Origin: Chitinophagaceae bacterium
GTDB taxonomy: Bacteria; Bacteroidota; Bacteroidia; Chitinophagales; Chitinophagaceae
DNA: 64,000 bases
Assembly (NCBI GenBank): GCA_016719165.1
Contig: JADKAJ010000001.1
Coordinates: 310,001 to 374,000, forward strand
Direction: 5' to 3'
The notes under the pieces are model-generated. The model ran no database searches. It had not been told where the DNA came from and saw nothing but the letters and a program-made list of their open reading frames with translations. How positions within the stretch are numbered: position 1 is the first letter of the stretch; each line of letters starts with the position of its first letter. This document shows, in pieces, positions 14,910-24,908 of this stretch. A program made the position numbers and the translations under genes.

Positions 14910-17522
14910 TCAGCGGATGAGCGTAGCGACCCCTTTTTGAAAGTAGGCTTTGCCGGTATAATCTGTTGCCTTTACTGACCATACAAATGTGCCGGTGGCT
15001 TGTAACTGACCATTTATTTTTCCATCCCAACCTTGCCCGTTGACCTGGGTGGAAAAAAGCAACTGCCCCCAGCGATTGTACACATTGAAGTAATCAATAT
15101 TTTTCATTCCTACAGCAATCGGTAGCAATAGATCATTCTTGCCGTCATTATTAGGCGTGAAACCGGTTGGTACAAAAACGGATGGCCCTGTTTTAAATAC
15201 TTTGATCGTTATGTAAGCAGAATCTTTACATCCTTCTTCGTTGTAGCCGATCAGTTTATACCTGAAACTGGCAGACTCATCATTGAATATCGCAACAGGG
15301 TTGGGAATAGTACTGGCAGAAAGATTATCAGGTGGTAACCAGCTATAAGCCACAGCGCCGGAAGCATTTAACTGCAGGGGTTGTCCTGCGATTACTGCTG
15401 TGTCTGCTCCGGCATAAACGTTCATTTTTGGCAGCACCGTTACTTTAATTGTATCACTTACAGGTTTAGGGCAGCCTTTTGTATCTGTAACAGTAAGTAT
15501 ATAATCTGTTGTTCGGGGTGGAAAGGCGATTGGATTCAATATACTGGCGTTACTCAGCCGGTTAGCAGGCCTCCATGACCAGGAACTGCCATCTGTGATT
15601 CCATTCAATAATAAAGATGCATTGTTACAGATAGAAACATCTTTGCCGGCATCCACAACAGGATAGGGAAAAGGTGTTACGGTAATATTTTCAATGGCGG
15701 AGCATCCGCCAATTATAGCAGTGACCTGGTAACTGGTAACTGTGTTGGTAATAACGAATGGATTTTTTACTGCCGGATTGATAATTTGTCCTCCGGGTGT
15801 CCATACATATTGCAAAGCATCCGATATGATCTTCAGCTGAATTGTATCACCTTTACAAATAGTAGTATCATTCATTGCCTGGAGGCTCACTGCATTCACC
15901 ACTCTTATCAGCACCGAGTCTTTGTTCACGCAACCGCTTTCATTCAGTTCAACATAATATTTCGTAGTGACAGTAGGAGAAACGGACGGCGTTGCCGTGT
16001 TGGGATTAGTGATATTTACCAGCGGTGACCAGCTGAAGTTCCCGGTTCCGCCTGCCTGCAATAGCAGCATATCATTACGGCAAATAAGTGTATCACGGAA
16101 AGCCAGTTGTATTGGTGGTTTATCTATGATCGTTACCGGTTTGGTAATTGTATCCCGGCAACCTCTTGTATCAGTTACGATCAGTCTTGCCTGTTTGATA
16201 CCCGTCTGCGGATATTGGTAGGAAGGATTTTGCAGGGAAGAAAAATCATTACTGCTGCTTGTTTCTCCAAAATCCCATGTCCATGAATTGGGAGTGCCGT
16301 ATACAGATGTGGTCTGGTCAGTAAAAAGGGTGGGATTAGTTATACAAATGCCTGACGAAGTAAAACCGGGTGTAAAGCCCGGGAAAACCCTGATGAGGGC
16401 AGTTGCAGAATCTGAACAGGTTTGATTACGGTTAATAACAAGTTTGACTGTATATATCCCGATAGCCGGAAAAGTGTAGGTTGCAATCGGGTCTGCTGAT
16501 GTATAAATAATCGTATTAGTTTGATCTGAGAACTCCCATTCCGTTGAAACGATCAACGGACTGTTGGATTGATTTGCAATGGTTATGGGTTGAGTGTTCT
16601 TACATAACAGGTATTCCGGCTGCAATGATGCTGCAGCAATATCGCAATCTGCAATATTGATTTGAATATCTTTTCGTTGCCGGGCAATTACAATTCCATT
16701 TCTTATTTCCTCTACGCAAACAGTTACTACGTAGGCGCCAACATCAGGGGCAATACCTGTTATTAATCCAGTTGCCGCATTGATCTGAACAGCACCTCCA
16801 AGTGGTTGTGATTCATAAAAGTCAGGGTAATTATAGGGTACCGGGGGAAAGGGTGGTGGTTCTGGTGGTAATGCGGTGCCACCACCCGGTGCTGTACTGT
16901 TATAGGCTTCGCAGAAAGAATAGCGAAGAGAATCGCCATCTGTATCCTGTGCAGCAAAACTATAGCTGAAATTATTATTGGCGCAAACTACAACGAGGTC
17001 GTTGCCGGTAAAAAAGGCACTGTTATTTTCCGGTGCGGTAATATTAGAAATGTTACCCGGTATATCTGCAGTATAAGTGGCCCCTACATTGTTATACCCG
17101 GACGATAGATTATTGATACCACTGATCCGGTAATTGACATGACTTGCCAGTATATATCCCGCGGCAGATGCCGGTAAGGTTATGGCAAAATTGTAATAGG
17201 CAACTTCATAGCAGACATTCGGTGGATTCGTGATACAGGGATCGGGATTAGTAATACTTATTGTTTCCTGGTTACCTATTGTAACAGAGATATCTGTTAC
17301 CCGGGAATTATTGGTTTTATTAAAAATAGAAATAATAGCAGGATTAGGAAACTGGCGGCCACTTCCGCAACGCTGAAATAATTTTAGGGTTACATTATAG
17401 CTGTATTGTCCGTTAATCATTCCTGTAAACGTATAGAACATTTCGCCACCAGTTATATGACTGCTCCTGGCTGAAAAAGAAAAGCCAGCAAAAAACATTG
17501 ATATGATAAAAAACCTTTTCAT
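14910..17522 (-). CDS. Large secreted PKD-repeat protein with CHU_C (T9SS type B) sorting domain
   Basis: The 870-residue protein begins MKRFFIISMFFAGFSFSARS, a signal peptide. PKD-like domains follow, for example the segment STEWEFSDQTNTIIYTSADP and another with SWTWDFGETSSSND and then VTDTRGCRD. Several Ig-like/PKD repeats with Cys pairs (ICNNASLLLNG, ICKGDTIQLK) come next. The last 95 residues, starting FVPTGFTPNNDGKNDLL and containing VYNRWGQLLFST, are the gliding-motility-associated C-terminal domain that targets proteins through T9SS. The product is therefore expected at the cell surface, perhaps in adhesion. It is convergent with the thioredoxin gene. Confidence 0.9.
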   Translation of the reverse strand: MKRFFIISMFFAGFSFSARSSHITGGEMFYTFTGMINGQYSYNVTLKLFQRCGSGRQFPNPAIISIFNKTNNSRVTDISVTIGNQETISITNPDPCITNPPNVCYEVAYYNFAITLPASAAGYILASHVNYRISGINNLSSGYNNVGATYTADIPGNISNITAPENNSAFFTGNDLVVVCANNNFSYSFAAQDTDGDSLRYSFCEAYNSTAPGGGTALPPEPPPFPPVPYNYPDFYESQPLGGAVQINAATGLITGIAPDVGAYVVTVCVEEIRNGIVIARQRKDIQINIADCDIAAASLQPEYLLCKNTQPITIANQSNSPLIVSTEWEFSDQTNTIIYTSADPIATYTFPAIGIYTVKLVINRNQTCSDSATALIRVFPGFTPGFTSSGICITNPTLFTDQTTSVYGTPNSWTWDFGETSSSNDFSSLQNPSYQYPQTGIKQARLIVTDTRGCRDTITKPVTIIDKPPIQLAFRDTLICRNDMLLLQAGGTGNFSWSPLVNITNPNTATPSVSPTVTTKYYVELNESGCVNKDSVLIRVVNAVSLQAMNDTTICKGDTIQLKIISDALQYVWTPGGQIINPAVKNPFVITNTVTSYQVTAIIGGCSAIENITVTPFPYPVVDAGKDVSICNNASLLLNGITDGSSWSWRPANRLSNASILNPIAFPPRTTDYILTVTDTKGCPKPVSDTIKVTVLPKMNVYAGADTAVIAGQPLQLNASGAVAYSWLPPDNLSASTIPNPVAIFNDESASFRYKLIGYNEEGCKDSAYITIKVFKTGPSVFVPTGFTPNNDGKNDLLLPIAVGMKNIDYFNVYNRWGQLLFSTQVNGQGWDGKINGQLQATGTFVWSVKATDYTGKAYFQKGVATLIR

Positions 17523-17717
17523 GATGAGCCGAAGAAAGGAATAAAATGGACTTTGGTTTTGCCGGAATTGGACCCTTCTTAAAGTTAAGTATATAATCGA
17601 TAGGCATAATCACCCGGTTGCCATCTTTGGGGCAGGGGATACTACTCCTTATTTTAACAAACTGCTTTCAGGCTGAAAATCAATTAATACTTATTTTTAA
17701 TGGGTAATACTATTCCC

Positions 17718-18209
17718 ATGAAGTTATTATTAACAATTGTCTTATTGCTGCCTTTGTTTAGCTATGCACAAAATTGTAAACTGAACAAGGAGACAGACCC
17801 TTACACAAAAGAGACAAAACTATCCACCGGGTTTATCATTTTTAGCGGTGGGTCGGTAACCATTGATGCAGACAGCAAAGAGGTGGATATGCTTTTTTCC
17901 ATTGAAGGGGCAAACAGGTGTTTTGATAATAATTCCACTGCTGTGGTTTTCTTTGAAGGCAGTAAAGCGAAAATGAATTTACGCAATGCCGGTACAATGA
18001 ATTGTGAAGGGCTTTTTCATTTCATTTATAAAAATTCTGTAAACACTACTTCTCAGCTACAAAAACTGACAACACAGAAAATAAGCCAGATCGTTTTTAC
18101 CGGTAATGATAAAAAGGAGATTAAGATTATACTTTCTGCGCAAAACCAGGAGGCATTAGTTGCGTTGGGCACCTGCCTGGTAAATGAGGCAAAAGGTCTT
18201 ATAAAGTAG
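17718..18209 (+). CDS. Exported protein of unknown function
   Basis: The 163-residue protein has a signal peptide (MKLLLTIVLLLPLFSYAQ) and a soluble domain with three Cys (NCKLNKETDPY, NRCFDNN, MNCEGLF) and a fourth near the C-terminus (GTCLVNEAKG). I do not recognise a family. The open frame starts six codons earlier (MGNTIP), but the internal ATG gives a better signal peptide and is chosen. No operon partner is visible, since the neighbour at 18394 lies 184 nt away. Confidence 0.65.
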   Translation: MKLLLTIVLLLPLFSYAQNCKLNKETDPYTKETKLSTGFIIFSGGSVTIDADSKEVDMLFSIEGANRCFDNNSTAVVFFEGSKAKMNLRNAGTMNCEGLFHFIYKNSVNTTSQLQKLTTQKISQIVFTGNDKKEIKIILSAQNQEALVALGTCLVNEAKGLIK

Positions 18210-18393
18210 AATTATCCGGCCGCACAGCAAAAACACTTAGTCCGATTACAGAAAACTTTTAAAGTCTGAAAAATCTTAAAGGGTATTGGTCTTGCTATTG
18301 GCACCTGTCCTAAATTTAGTATGGTTTAAAAGTATTACCGTTTTTTGAGAACGGGTATATCTCTATTGAAAACACCGATCAAATTGCAACCCT

Positions 18394-18825
18394 ATGGAAA
18401 AGTATCAGCCAGGTACTCCGCTTGTTTTACATACCGGAATTTCATTACAGCAACTGGTTTGTAACCTTATTGACAGATCCCGGCCTGTTGCCCTTCATAA
18501 CAGAACTCATGTTGTGAACCAGGTGGGCAGGGAACTTGTCCTTGGATTTGACAATGAAAATGTTGTTTCTGTTATAAGGGATCTGTTATCTGCCATTATT
18601 GAGAATTCCTGCGACGGGGAAATATATATCTGGGCAGAAAAATACAGTGATGTCATTATGCTGCTGATTGAAGAAAGAAATAATAATAAAGGCTTTGCTT
18701 TGTCATTCAGTATAGGCTCAATAGAACCGTATGCAGCAAGGATTGGTGGACATATCTCTATTGAAGGAATCAGGCAACGGAAGACGCTTATATCATTTAG
18801 TTTTCCTGCCCGGTTTGCAGCATAA
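18394..18825 (+). CDS. Small protein resembling a degenerate histidine-kinase ATPase fold
   Basis: A 143-residue cytoplasmic protein starting MEKYQPGTPLVLHTG. The order of elements (VIRDLLSAIIENSCDGEIYI, then LLIEERNNNKGFAL, then IGGHISIEGIRQRKTLISFS) is reminiscent of a HATPase_c domain: N-box-like IIENS, a weak G-box, and the last beta-strand pair. The DxGxG and GxGLG motifs are absent, so ATP binding is doubtful. It lies upstream of, and convergent with, the LytTR regulator/kinase pair and might act on signalling, but the resemblance is weak. Confidence 0.5.
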   Translation: MEKYQPGTPLVLHTGISLQQLVCNLIDRSRPVALHNRTHVVNQVGRELVLGFDNENVVSVIRDLLSAIIENSCDGEIYIWAEKYSDVIMLLIEERNNNKGFALSFSIGSIEPYAARIGGHISIEGIRQRKTLISFSFPARFAA

Positions 18826-18947
18826 AATTTTAAGTACCTGTAGTGTTCTGCTTCAGTGGGTACTTCCTTGTTAATTTTATGCTGATCTGCCCTCAGCGGT
18901 GGAAGCCATCGTTATGTTTTTCATACCGTTTTTTTACAGCCTAAACA

Positions 18948-19694
18948 TTATTTACCTGAAAGAGACTGTTGCAGGAACTCTTTTTTTCTCCGGGCCACTT
19001 CCACCCGGGAACCATCACTCATCATTAGAATTCCCTGCCGGTCGTAGGCATCTATATGTGCCGGGTTGACGAGATGAGATTTATGTACCCGCAGAAATTT
19101 ATGTCCCTGTAAAATTTCATCATACTCCTTCAGTGTTTTTGCAGATACAAACACTTTGTTACCGGTTAGAAAGATATGGGTATAATTGCTTTCTGCCTGC
19201 AGCCGGATGATCTCATCCAGTTGTACATACTTCACTTCTGTGGTATCTGCAAGTGCCAGCTTGAATTTATTTTTGTTGCCATGTGATATATTCTGAATAA
19301 AATTTCGGAACAAGAGTTGTCCGGCAGGAGCATAGATCCGCTTGGCTTTATATCGTTCAACTGCTTTTTTTAATTCAGACTCATCAACCGGCTTTAACAG
19401 GTAATCCAATGCACTGAATCGAATGGCCTGTATGGCAAATTCATTATAGGCGGTAGTGAAGATTACTTCAAAATTCCAGTTGTCGATGGTCGTAAGCAGG
19501 TCAAATCCGCTTTGATGCGGCATCTGTATATCTAAAAACAGCACATCCGGTTTGAATGACTGTATAGATGGGATCGCTTCCTGAACGCTGCGGGCTGTTT
19601 TTATAGCTGTAATGTCCGGGCAGTACTGCCCGATCAGCCATTGCAGCAGGTCAATCGAAGATTGCTCATCATCTACTATCATTGCTTTTATCAT
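18948..19694 (-). CDS. LytTR-family response regulator
   Basis: The 248-residue regulator has a receiver domain (residues 1 to about 118) with acidic D8-D9, phospho-acceptor D55 in LFLDIQMP, and LLKPVDESEL with the conserved Lys. A LytTR DNA-binding domain follows (about 142-245), with EIIRLQAESNYTHIFL, FLRVHKSHLVNPAHID and DGSRVEVARRKKEFL. It should bind DNA when phosphorylated by the neighbouring sensor kinase. Its start overlaps the kinase stop by 4 nt, so both come from one transcript. Targets are unknown, but the gene downstream of the kinase in reverse order, at 24781, is a candidate neighbour. Confidence 0.93.
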   Translation of the reverse strand: MIKAMIVDDEQSSIDLLQWLIGQYCPDITAIKTARSVQEAIPSIQSFKPDVLFLDIQMPHQSGFDLLTTIDNWNFEVIFTTAYNEFAIQAIRFSALDYLLKPVDESELKKAVERYKAKRIYAPAGQLLFRNFIQNISHGNKNKFKLALADTTEVKYVQLDEIIRLQAESNYTHIFLTGNKVFVSAKTLKEYDEILQGHKFLRVHKSHLVNPAHIDAYDRQGILMMSDGSRVEVARRKKEFLQQSLSGK

Positions 19695-22600
19695 GACTCT
19701 TCAGGATTGTAATAGGGTATGGTAATGATCACCTTCGTGCCGGTTGCTTCATTGTTTATATACATATCTTTTATTTCGAGGCTAGCAGGTTTCCCGGTTT
19801 TTTGCTGCAGTAATTCCAGTCTTTCTTTTATGATGCTAATTCCTTTGCTTTCATGCACCATTGCGGTGATCTTGGCTTTCTGTATGGTTTCAGCTTTTTG
19901 ACGGCCAATGCCATTATCTTCGATTATACAGGTCAGGTATTCCTCGGAATTATTGGAGAAGCGGATGGACAATTTCTTGTCTCCTTCCTTATGAAGCAGG
20001 CCATGCCAGATTGCATTTTCTGCAAAAGGCTGTACCATGAGTGATGGAACCAGCACTTCATCGTTGCTCAGGCTTTCATCAGCTTTTATTTCATAACTAA
20101 ATGACTGGTCGAAACGGAGCGATTCCAGCTCAATATACATCTGGAGTATCTTCAGTTCAGCATCTAAAGGAATGAAGTTTTTATCAGCATAGTTTAGCAG
20201 GGAACGTAGGAAATTGGAGAAAACGGTCAGGTATTTATAAGCTTTGGTAGCCTGTTGCGAGACGATCAGGTGCTGAATGGAGCTTAACGAATTAAAAAGA
20301 AAATGAGGGTTCATCTGCAGGCGGAGATTGAGAAACTTTGATTCGGCCATCTTCACATTCAGCTCCATCAGTTCCAGTTTACTTTTTTTCATTGCATCCA
20401 TTGCCATTGCCCTTGAAATTTTGGTTGAACACAGCGTTGCGATCGTTTGCAATGCCTGTAAATGTTGTTTTGTAAAGAAGCGTTTTTTGCTATGCTCTGA
20501 ATCAATGATTCCGATTACTTTTTCTTCATGGATGATAGGTACTGTGATCTCCGAAAAGCGGCTGTCATCATCTACGATGTAACGGCTGTCTTTTGAGGTA
20601 TCATTTACGATGAGCGCCTTACCTGTTTTTGCTACATGACCCACAATGCCTTTACCAAAAGGTATTTCAATCGGGTTGGCAATTTCAAATGGTTTAGGAC
20701 TTTTTGGTCCGTAGGCTGCTTTCTGAACCATTATTTTCTTTTCCTCATCTGCCAGGTAGATCACACAATCTTCAAATCCCAGTCGTGAAATGCAGTTTCG
20801 GGAAATATCCCAAAGTATATCCTCCACAGAAGAATGTTCGTAAGAAGAATTGGCAAAGTATTCTATAGTCTTGTTGATCTCCCTGGTATTTTTCTTTTTT
20901 TTATAATAGCGGTAGATGACAAGCAGTACTGCTGCTGTGAGAAAAACGTAAAGCAGCCTGAACCATATTTGCTGCCACCAGGGTTTTGCAATAATGATCT
21001 CTACTGGATAACGGGCCTCATACCAGTTGCTGCCATCACGGGAGGCCTTTAAAATAAAAGTATAGTGGCCAGGGGGAAGCTGGCTGTATACGGCTTGTCC
21101 AATCGAAACTGGTTTTTTCCAGCCATTATCAAAACCAAGCAGCTGGTACAGGAACTGGTTTTTCTTATCGCCGGTCAGTTCACCGGAAGAGAAATTAAAA
21201 ACGAAAGTTGTTGTATTGTAAGGAAATTTTATGGCGTCTTCTCCAGTGAAATGGAAAATATTATCACCAGCCAGTAATGTATTAACAGCTGGTCGTAACG
21301 GTACAGTTGTATAGTTCAATTGATCGGGAAAAAAATAGGTGAGACCCTTATCCGATCCCCAAAACATTTCGCCGGTTTTGCTTTTGTGAGAAGACCGCAT
21401 TCTGAAACCGGCATGACTGAAGCCTAATCCTTCTTCAAAAACAGCAAACGTTTTATTGACAGGATCATAACGGATTATGCAATTCAGGTTACCGATCCAT
21501 AGAAAGCCTTTTTCATCCCTTAATATCCCTTCGCACCGGTCATTTCGCAATCCGTTGGAGCGGTTGAAACTGGTTATTTTCCCTTCTTTTGACAGAATAG
21601 ATAATCCGCCAGCGGTCGCAAAATAAATATTCCCTGAATGATCGTTATTGGTTGCATATACAGTATTATGGGCAAGCCCGTTCTGGGTACTGTAATGTAA
21701 GAGGCTGTTTTTGTCTTGGTCATAACACCATACACCACGGGTCGTACCGATCCACATCCTGCCTTCATTATCTTTCCATAATGATGCACAGGGTATTTTG
21801 CTTATTTCATTAAGTAACGGATGATCATTGAATGTATTTATTTCAAATGTATTTTTTTTTACCACACAAGTGCCACGCAGCGTACCCACCCAGTGATCGC
21901 CGTTTTTATCGGCACATATTGCATTGATCCAGCGGGAAGGGAAATTTGTTTTTTTACCCGGTATTGAATCGGTTATTTGTATGACCGTTTTCAGTTGTTT
22001 ATTAAGCACCAGTATTCCATACCTGGAAGTGCCTACCAATAAGTAGCCCTTCTCATCAATATGTACTTCCCTGATGGTTTCGTTGCCACTAATGTCCATT
22101 CCGTTGGGTAAAAGGCAGGGAACAAATGTGCTTTTATCAGAGGTCCGGTTCCATTTTATCAATCTGTCCTGAGCTCCCATCCATACATTTGATTCATTAT
22201 CGGTCACAACAGATTGAATATAGCCGTCGAAGATTTGTTTATTGTCGTCGATAAAATAGGGTTTGCTGCTTGCCTGCTGCTGCTTCAAATTATAAAAATG
22301 CAGTCCGGATGTTTGTGTACTGACAAAAAGGTAACCGCTGCTGTCATACCGTATATTGAATGTATTATTGCCACCTATACTGCGTTGGTCTACCGGGTCA
22401 TGAACCCAGTGCTCGGTAGTTTCTCTTTGCAGGTCAAGAATATAGAGTCCGGCAAAGTAGGTAGTGAATGCGAAACGCTTTTCATCAATGCGGGTCATAT
22501 TACGGAGGGTGCCGGTAATGGGAAGATGATACTGGTCCCTTATATCCCTGTATTCTTTTATTACTTTTTGCTGGCTGATGCTGATGCGGTAGAATACATC

Positions 22601-23278
22601 ACCTTTTGAAGTAAAGGCAATAAGTTCGTCGTCATTAATATAATGAGCCCCACCAAGTCCCGGAAAGGGAATTTGCAACAATACTTTCATGGTTGCATAA
22701 TCCATCAGGAGCAACTGATTATTACGATAGTAAATGACCCTGTCATTATCAAGGTAATAGGTAAAGCCAACGGTGCCGTTGAGCAAACTATCAAAAGGTG
22801 TTTCCTTTTTTTCAAACAACAAAGGGTTATTCTTTTGCTGAAAATAGTGTTGCTTTCCTTTCAGTACCACTATACCGTTGGTTTTGGTATGGAAGATTCC
22901 ACTGATATTGACCGGGTCGGCCGTGTCGCCCACCAGTATACGGTGAAATTTTCTTTCTTCATCCAGCATCGTTATGTAATCGCTGTTGGTACGTACCCAC
23001 ACCCTGTTCTCCGTATCCACCAGTATTCGTTCAATATTATTATCCGGTAGTTCGGGATGTTTATATTTATGATAAGTAGTAATGCGATTGCCGTCAAAAC
23101 TGTTGAGCCCTTCTGTAGTGGCGATCCAAAGGATGCCATTGCGGTCTCTTACTGCAATGGTCACATTGTTATCACTCAATCCTTCTGCCGTGCTTAAATG
23201 ATAAAATGCAGGCGGCTGGGCCTGCATCAATGGTGTGATGAAACAATAAAAGCTCAATATGACGAGTGTTCTTTTCAA
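19691..23278 (-). CDS. Sensor histidine kinase with two-component-regulator propeller and GAF domain
   Basis: The 1195-residue membrane kinase has a signal peptide (KRTLVILSFYCFITPLMQAQ), a periplasmic propeller of Reg_prop repeats (NGILWIATTEGLNSFDG, GRMWIGTTRGVWCYD, GFLWIGNLNCI), and a Y_Y_Y domain (about 706-755). A transmembrane helix follows (about 770-792), then a GAF domain (about 800-955) and a LytS-type kinase. The phosphorylation segment MNPHFLFNSLSSIQHL begins near 989; NAIWHGLL and DNGIGRQKA (near 1120) form the ATP site. It begins at a TTG codon: the nearest ATG, 5 nt upstream, is out of frame and closes at once. It pairs with the overlapping LytTR regulator. Confidence 0.93.
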   Translation of the reverse strand: MKRTLVILSFYCFITPLMQAQPPAFYHLSTAEGLSDNNVTIAVRDRNGILWIATTEGLNSFDGNRITTYHKYKHPELPDNNIERILVDTENRVWVRTNSDYITMLDEERKFHRILVGDTADPVNISGIFHTKTNGIVVLKGKQHYFQQKNNPLLFEKKETPFDSLLNGTVGFTYYLDNDRVIYYRNNQLLLMDYATMKVLLQIPFPGLGGAHYINDDELIAFTSKGDVFYRISISQQKVIKEYRDIRDQYHLPITGTLRNMTRIDEKRFAFTTYFAGLYILDLQRETTEHWVHDPVDQRSIGGNNTFNIRYDSSGYLFVSTQTSGLHFYNLKQQQASSKPYFIDDNKQIFDGYIQSVVTDNESNVWMGAQDRLIKWNRTSDKSTFVPCLLPNGMDISGNETIREVHIDEKGYLLVGTSRYGILVLNKQLKTVIQITDSIPGKKTNFPSRWINAICADKNGDHWVGTLRGTCVVKKNTFEINTFNDHPLLNEISKIPCASLWKDNEGRMWIGTTRGVWCYDQDKNSLLHYSTQNGLAHNTVYATNNDHSGNIYFATAGGLSILSKEGKITSFNRSNGLRNDRCEGILRDEKGFLWIGNLNCIIRYDPVNKTFAVFEEGLGFSHAGFRMRSSHKSKTGEMFWGSDKGLTYFFPDQLNYTTVPLRPAVNTLLAGDNIFHFTGEDAIKFPYNTTTFVFNFSSGELTGDKKNQFLYQLLGFDNGWKKPVSIGQAVYSQLPPGHYTFILKASRDGSNWYEARYPVEIIIAKPWWQQIWFRLLYVFLTAAVLLVIYRYYKKKKNTREINKTIEYFANSSYEHSSVEDILWDISRNCISRLGFEDCVIYLADEEKKIMVQKAAYGPKSPKPFEIANPIEIPFGKGIVGHVAKTGKALIVNDTSKDSRYIVDDDSRFSEITVPIIHEEKVIGIIDSEHSKKRFFTKQHLQALQTIATLCSTKISRAMAMDAMKKSKLELMELNVKMAESKFLNLRLQMNPHFLFNSLSSIQHLIVSQQATKAYKYLTVFSNFLRSLLNYADKNFIPLDAELKILQMYIELESLRFDQSFSYEIKADESLSNDEVLVPSLMVQPFAENAIWHGLLHKEGDKKLSIRFSNNSEEYLTCIIEDNGIGRQKAETIQKAKITAMVHESKGISIIKERLELLQQKTGKPASLEIKDMYINNEATGTKVIITIPYYNPEES

Positions 23279-23299
23279 AGCATTTTAGCAAGCTATAAA

Positions 23300-24781
23300 T
23301 TAATCATTTTTCTTTTGTGACTGAACCAGTTTTTTAAGTTCGTCAATTTGTTCCTGCTGCTGAAGGATGTAAAGGGTAAGTTCTTCCACTTTTTCCATCA
23401 GGCGTTTGCTCATATCACCTAATTGAATGCCCTCTTTTTCTATCTGTGCTGCGGAAGGAATATTGGGCAGGTGTTTGTTTTTTTCAATAAACTTTTTTAC
23501 TTCTGCAAGGGGTCTTAGTTTGTAATCATTTGCAAACACATAATCTGGCCAACTGTTTACCGCTAATGCTACAAAATCTGGAGCCAGTATCCTGCTCTGG
23601 CTGCTAAAAGGATATCCGGCCGGATTAAGACCGCCGCCATAATGAAAATAATTATCCTCAGTCATATGTACACCCCAGCCAGTTCCACCACTGGCATTGA
23701 TGATGATCTTACCACTGCCAAGTGTAGATTTCTCAATTACTAAATCTTTGGAAGTATTATCAACACTTATAGAACCGTATAATGATTCTCCTATGCTCAA
23801 ACCCAGTGAAGGTGTTGTCGCATTAAGAGATAATGTCTGGAAAGGGAACATAGTTCCAATTCCCACCTTCCCGTCGTAATTTATTACCATCCTATCTGTT
23901 CCGTTGTTTCTGAAGATAGTCCTTCCATAATCATTATTTATATTGGTACCCAGTTTAATATCAGCACCAACTAATTGCAAAAAGCCTTTGTCCACATCAT
24001 CACTCCTGAGTTGCAATATGGGATCGGTGCTGTTTATGGTTAGTATGGATGAAGGATTTGTTGTGCCAATACCTACCTGGCCGTTTTCATCTATGGTCAT
24101 CCTGTCAAGCAATTTTGTTTGCATTATCAAACTGCCTGTTGTATTGGTGGAATTGGTTCCAAGTTTCAGGTTATTGCCAACAGCCTGGAGAAAACCTTTG
24201 TTGGATGCCCCGTTTTGGATCTGGATATAAGGATTTGTGCCATTGATAGTGAGTTCTGAAACCGGCGTAGCCGTTCCAATACCCATAAGACCATCTTCAT
24301 CAATCCATATCTTGTCGACATTTTTTGGCGAGAACACTATTTTACCAGAGTTAAAAGGGTAAGTACCCAATTTAAAATTATCACCGGCAAGACGGATAAA
24401 ACCTTTTTGCACCTCTTCATGCAAAAATCCGAAAATAGGAGAGGTGCCGTTTAATTTAAAGGATGCATCAAAATTTGAATTGGTGCCAATAGAAACCCTT
24501 CCGAGATGATCGATGTTAAAGTGATTATTGTCCTTTGTTCCTAATACCAGTTTGCCTGTTGGATTGTCACTTGCGGTTCCAATATTAAGGTTAAATCCAA
24601 GGGCTTTGATAAAGCTATGTGCAAGTCCATTGTTCATAAGCCCGATATCCGGATCGGTGCCATTAATTGTAAGTTTTGATGCGGGCATATCTGTACCAAT
24701 TCCTACATTTTGTGCTTGAGCTATGTTGGTGATGAAAGCCGCCAGTAATACAATTTTTTCATGGTTTAAAATTTGTACCAT
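23300..24781 (-). CDS. Exported repeat protein with tail-fiber-like C-terminus
   Basis: About seven repeats of some 60 residues each contain VGIGTxxPxSxLTINGTxP; later copies vary. The C-terminal 80 residues (ANDYKLRPLAEVKKFIEKN, then LPNIPSAAQIEKEGIQLGD) match the tail-fiber/endosialidase-chaperone-like end of Bacteroidota surface proteins, ending in a coiled coil (EKVEELTLYILQQQEQIDEL). In frame the first good start is ATG at 24781, giving MVQILNHEKIVLLAAFITN. A better start (ATG at 24762) is out of frame by one base in an A6 run; with seven A it would encode MKKIVLLAAFITNIAQAQ, an ideal signal peptide. The function is probably structural at the surface. Confidence 0.75.
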   Translation of the reverse strand: MVQILNHEKIVLLAAFITNIAQAQNVGIGTDMPASKLTINGTDPDIGLMNNGLAHSFIKALGFNLNIGTASDNPTGKLVLGTKDNNHFNIDHLGRVSIGTNSNFDASFKLNGTSPIFGFLHEEVQKGFIRLAGDNFKLGTYPFNSGKIVFSPKNVDKIWIDEDGLMGIGTATPVSELTINGTNPYIQIQNGASNKGFLQAVGNNLKLGTNSTNTTGSLIMQTKLLDRMTIDENGQVGIGTTNPSSILTINSTDPILQLRSDDVDKGFLQLVGADIKLGTNINNDYGRTIFRNNGTDRMVINYDGKVGIGTMFPFQTLSLNATTPSLGLSIGESLYGSISVDNTSKDLVIEKSTLGSGKIIINASGGTGWGVHMTEDNYFHYGGGLNPAGYPFSSQSRILAPDFVALAVNSWPDYVFANDYKLRPLAEVKKFIEKNKHLPNIPSAAQIEKEGIQLGDMSKRLMEKVEELTLYILQQQEQIDELKKLVQSQKKND

Positions 24782-24863
24782 GAAAGTAGAATGGTATTGA
24801 AGTTGAAACAAAACCAGGTTAGTTTACGGTAATCCGTTCCTATTCTCCGGTTTTGACAAAAAT

Positions 24864-24889
24864 AAAAACCCGCTGGTTGGCGGGTTTTT
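24864..24889 (-). terminator. Rho-independent terminator after ahcY
   Basis: AAAAACCCG and CGGGTTTTT flank an 8-nt loop. On the minus strand the stem is followed by TTTTTATTTTTG, so it ends the ahcY transcript; the plus-strand T-run makes it potentially bidirectional. Confidence 0.85.
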
Positions 24890-24908
24890 TATATAAAGTC
24901 TGATCTTA

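Noticed and set aside
18394..18825. Functional histidine-kinase ATPase domain
   Set aside because: The DxGxG and GxGLG motifs are missing; only a weak fold resemblance remains.
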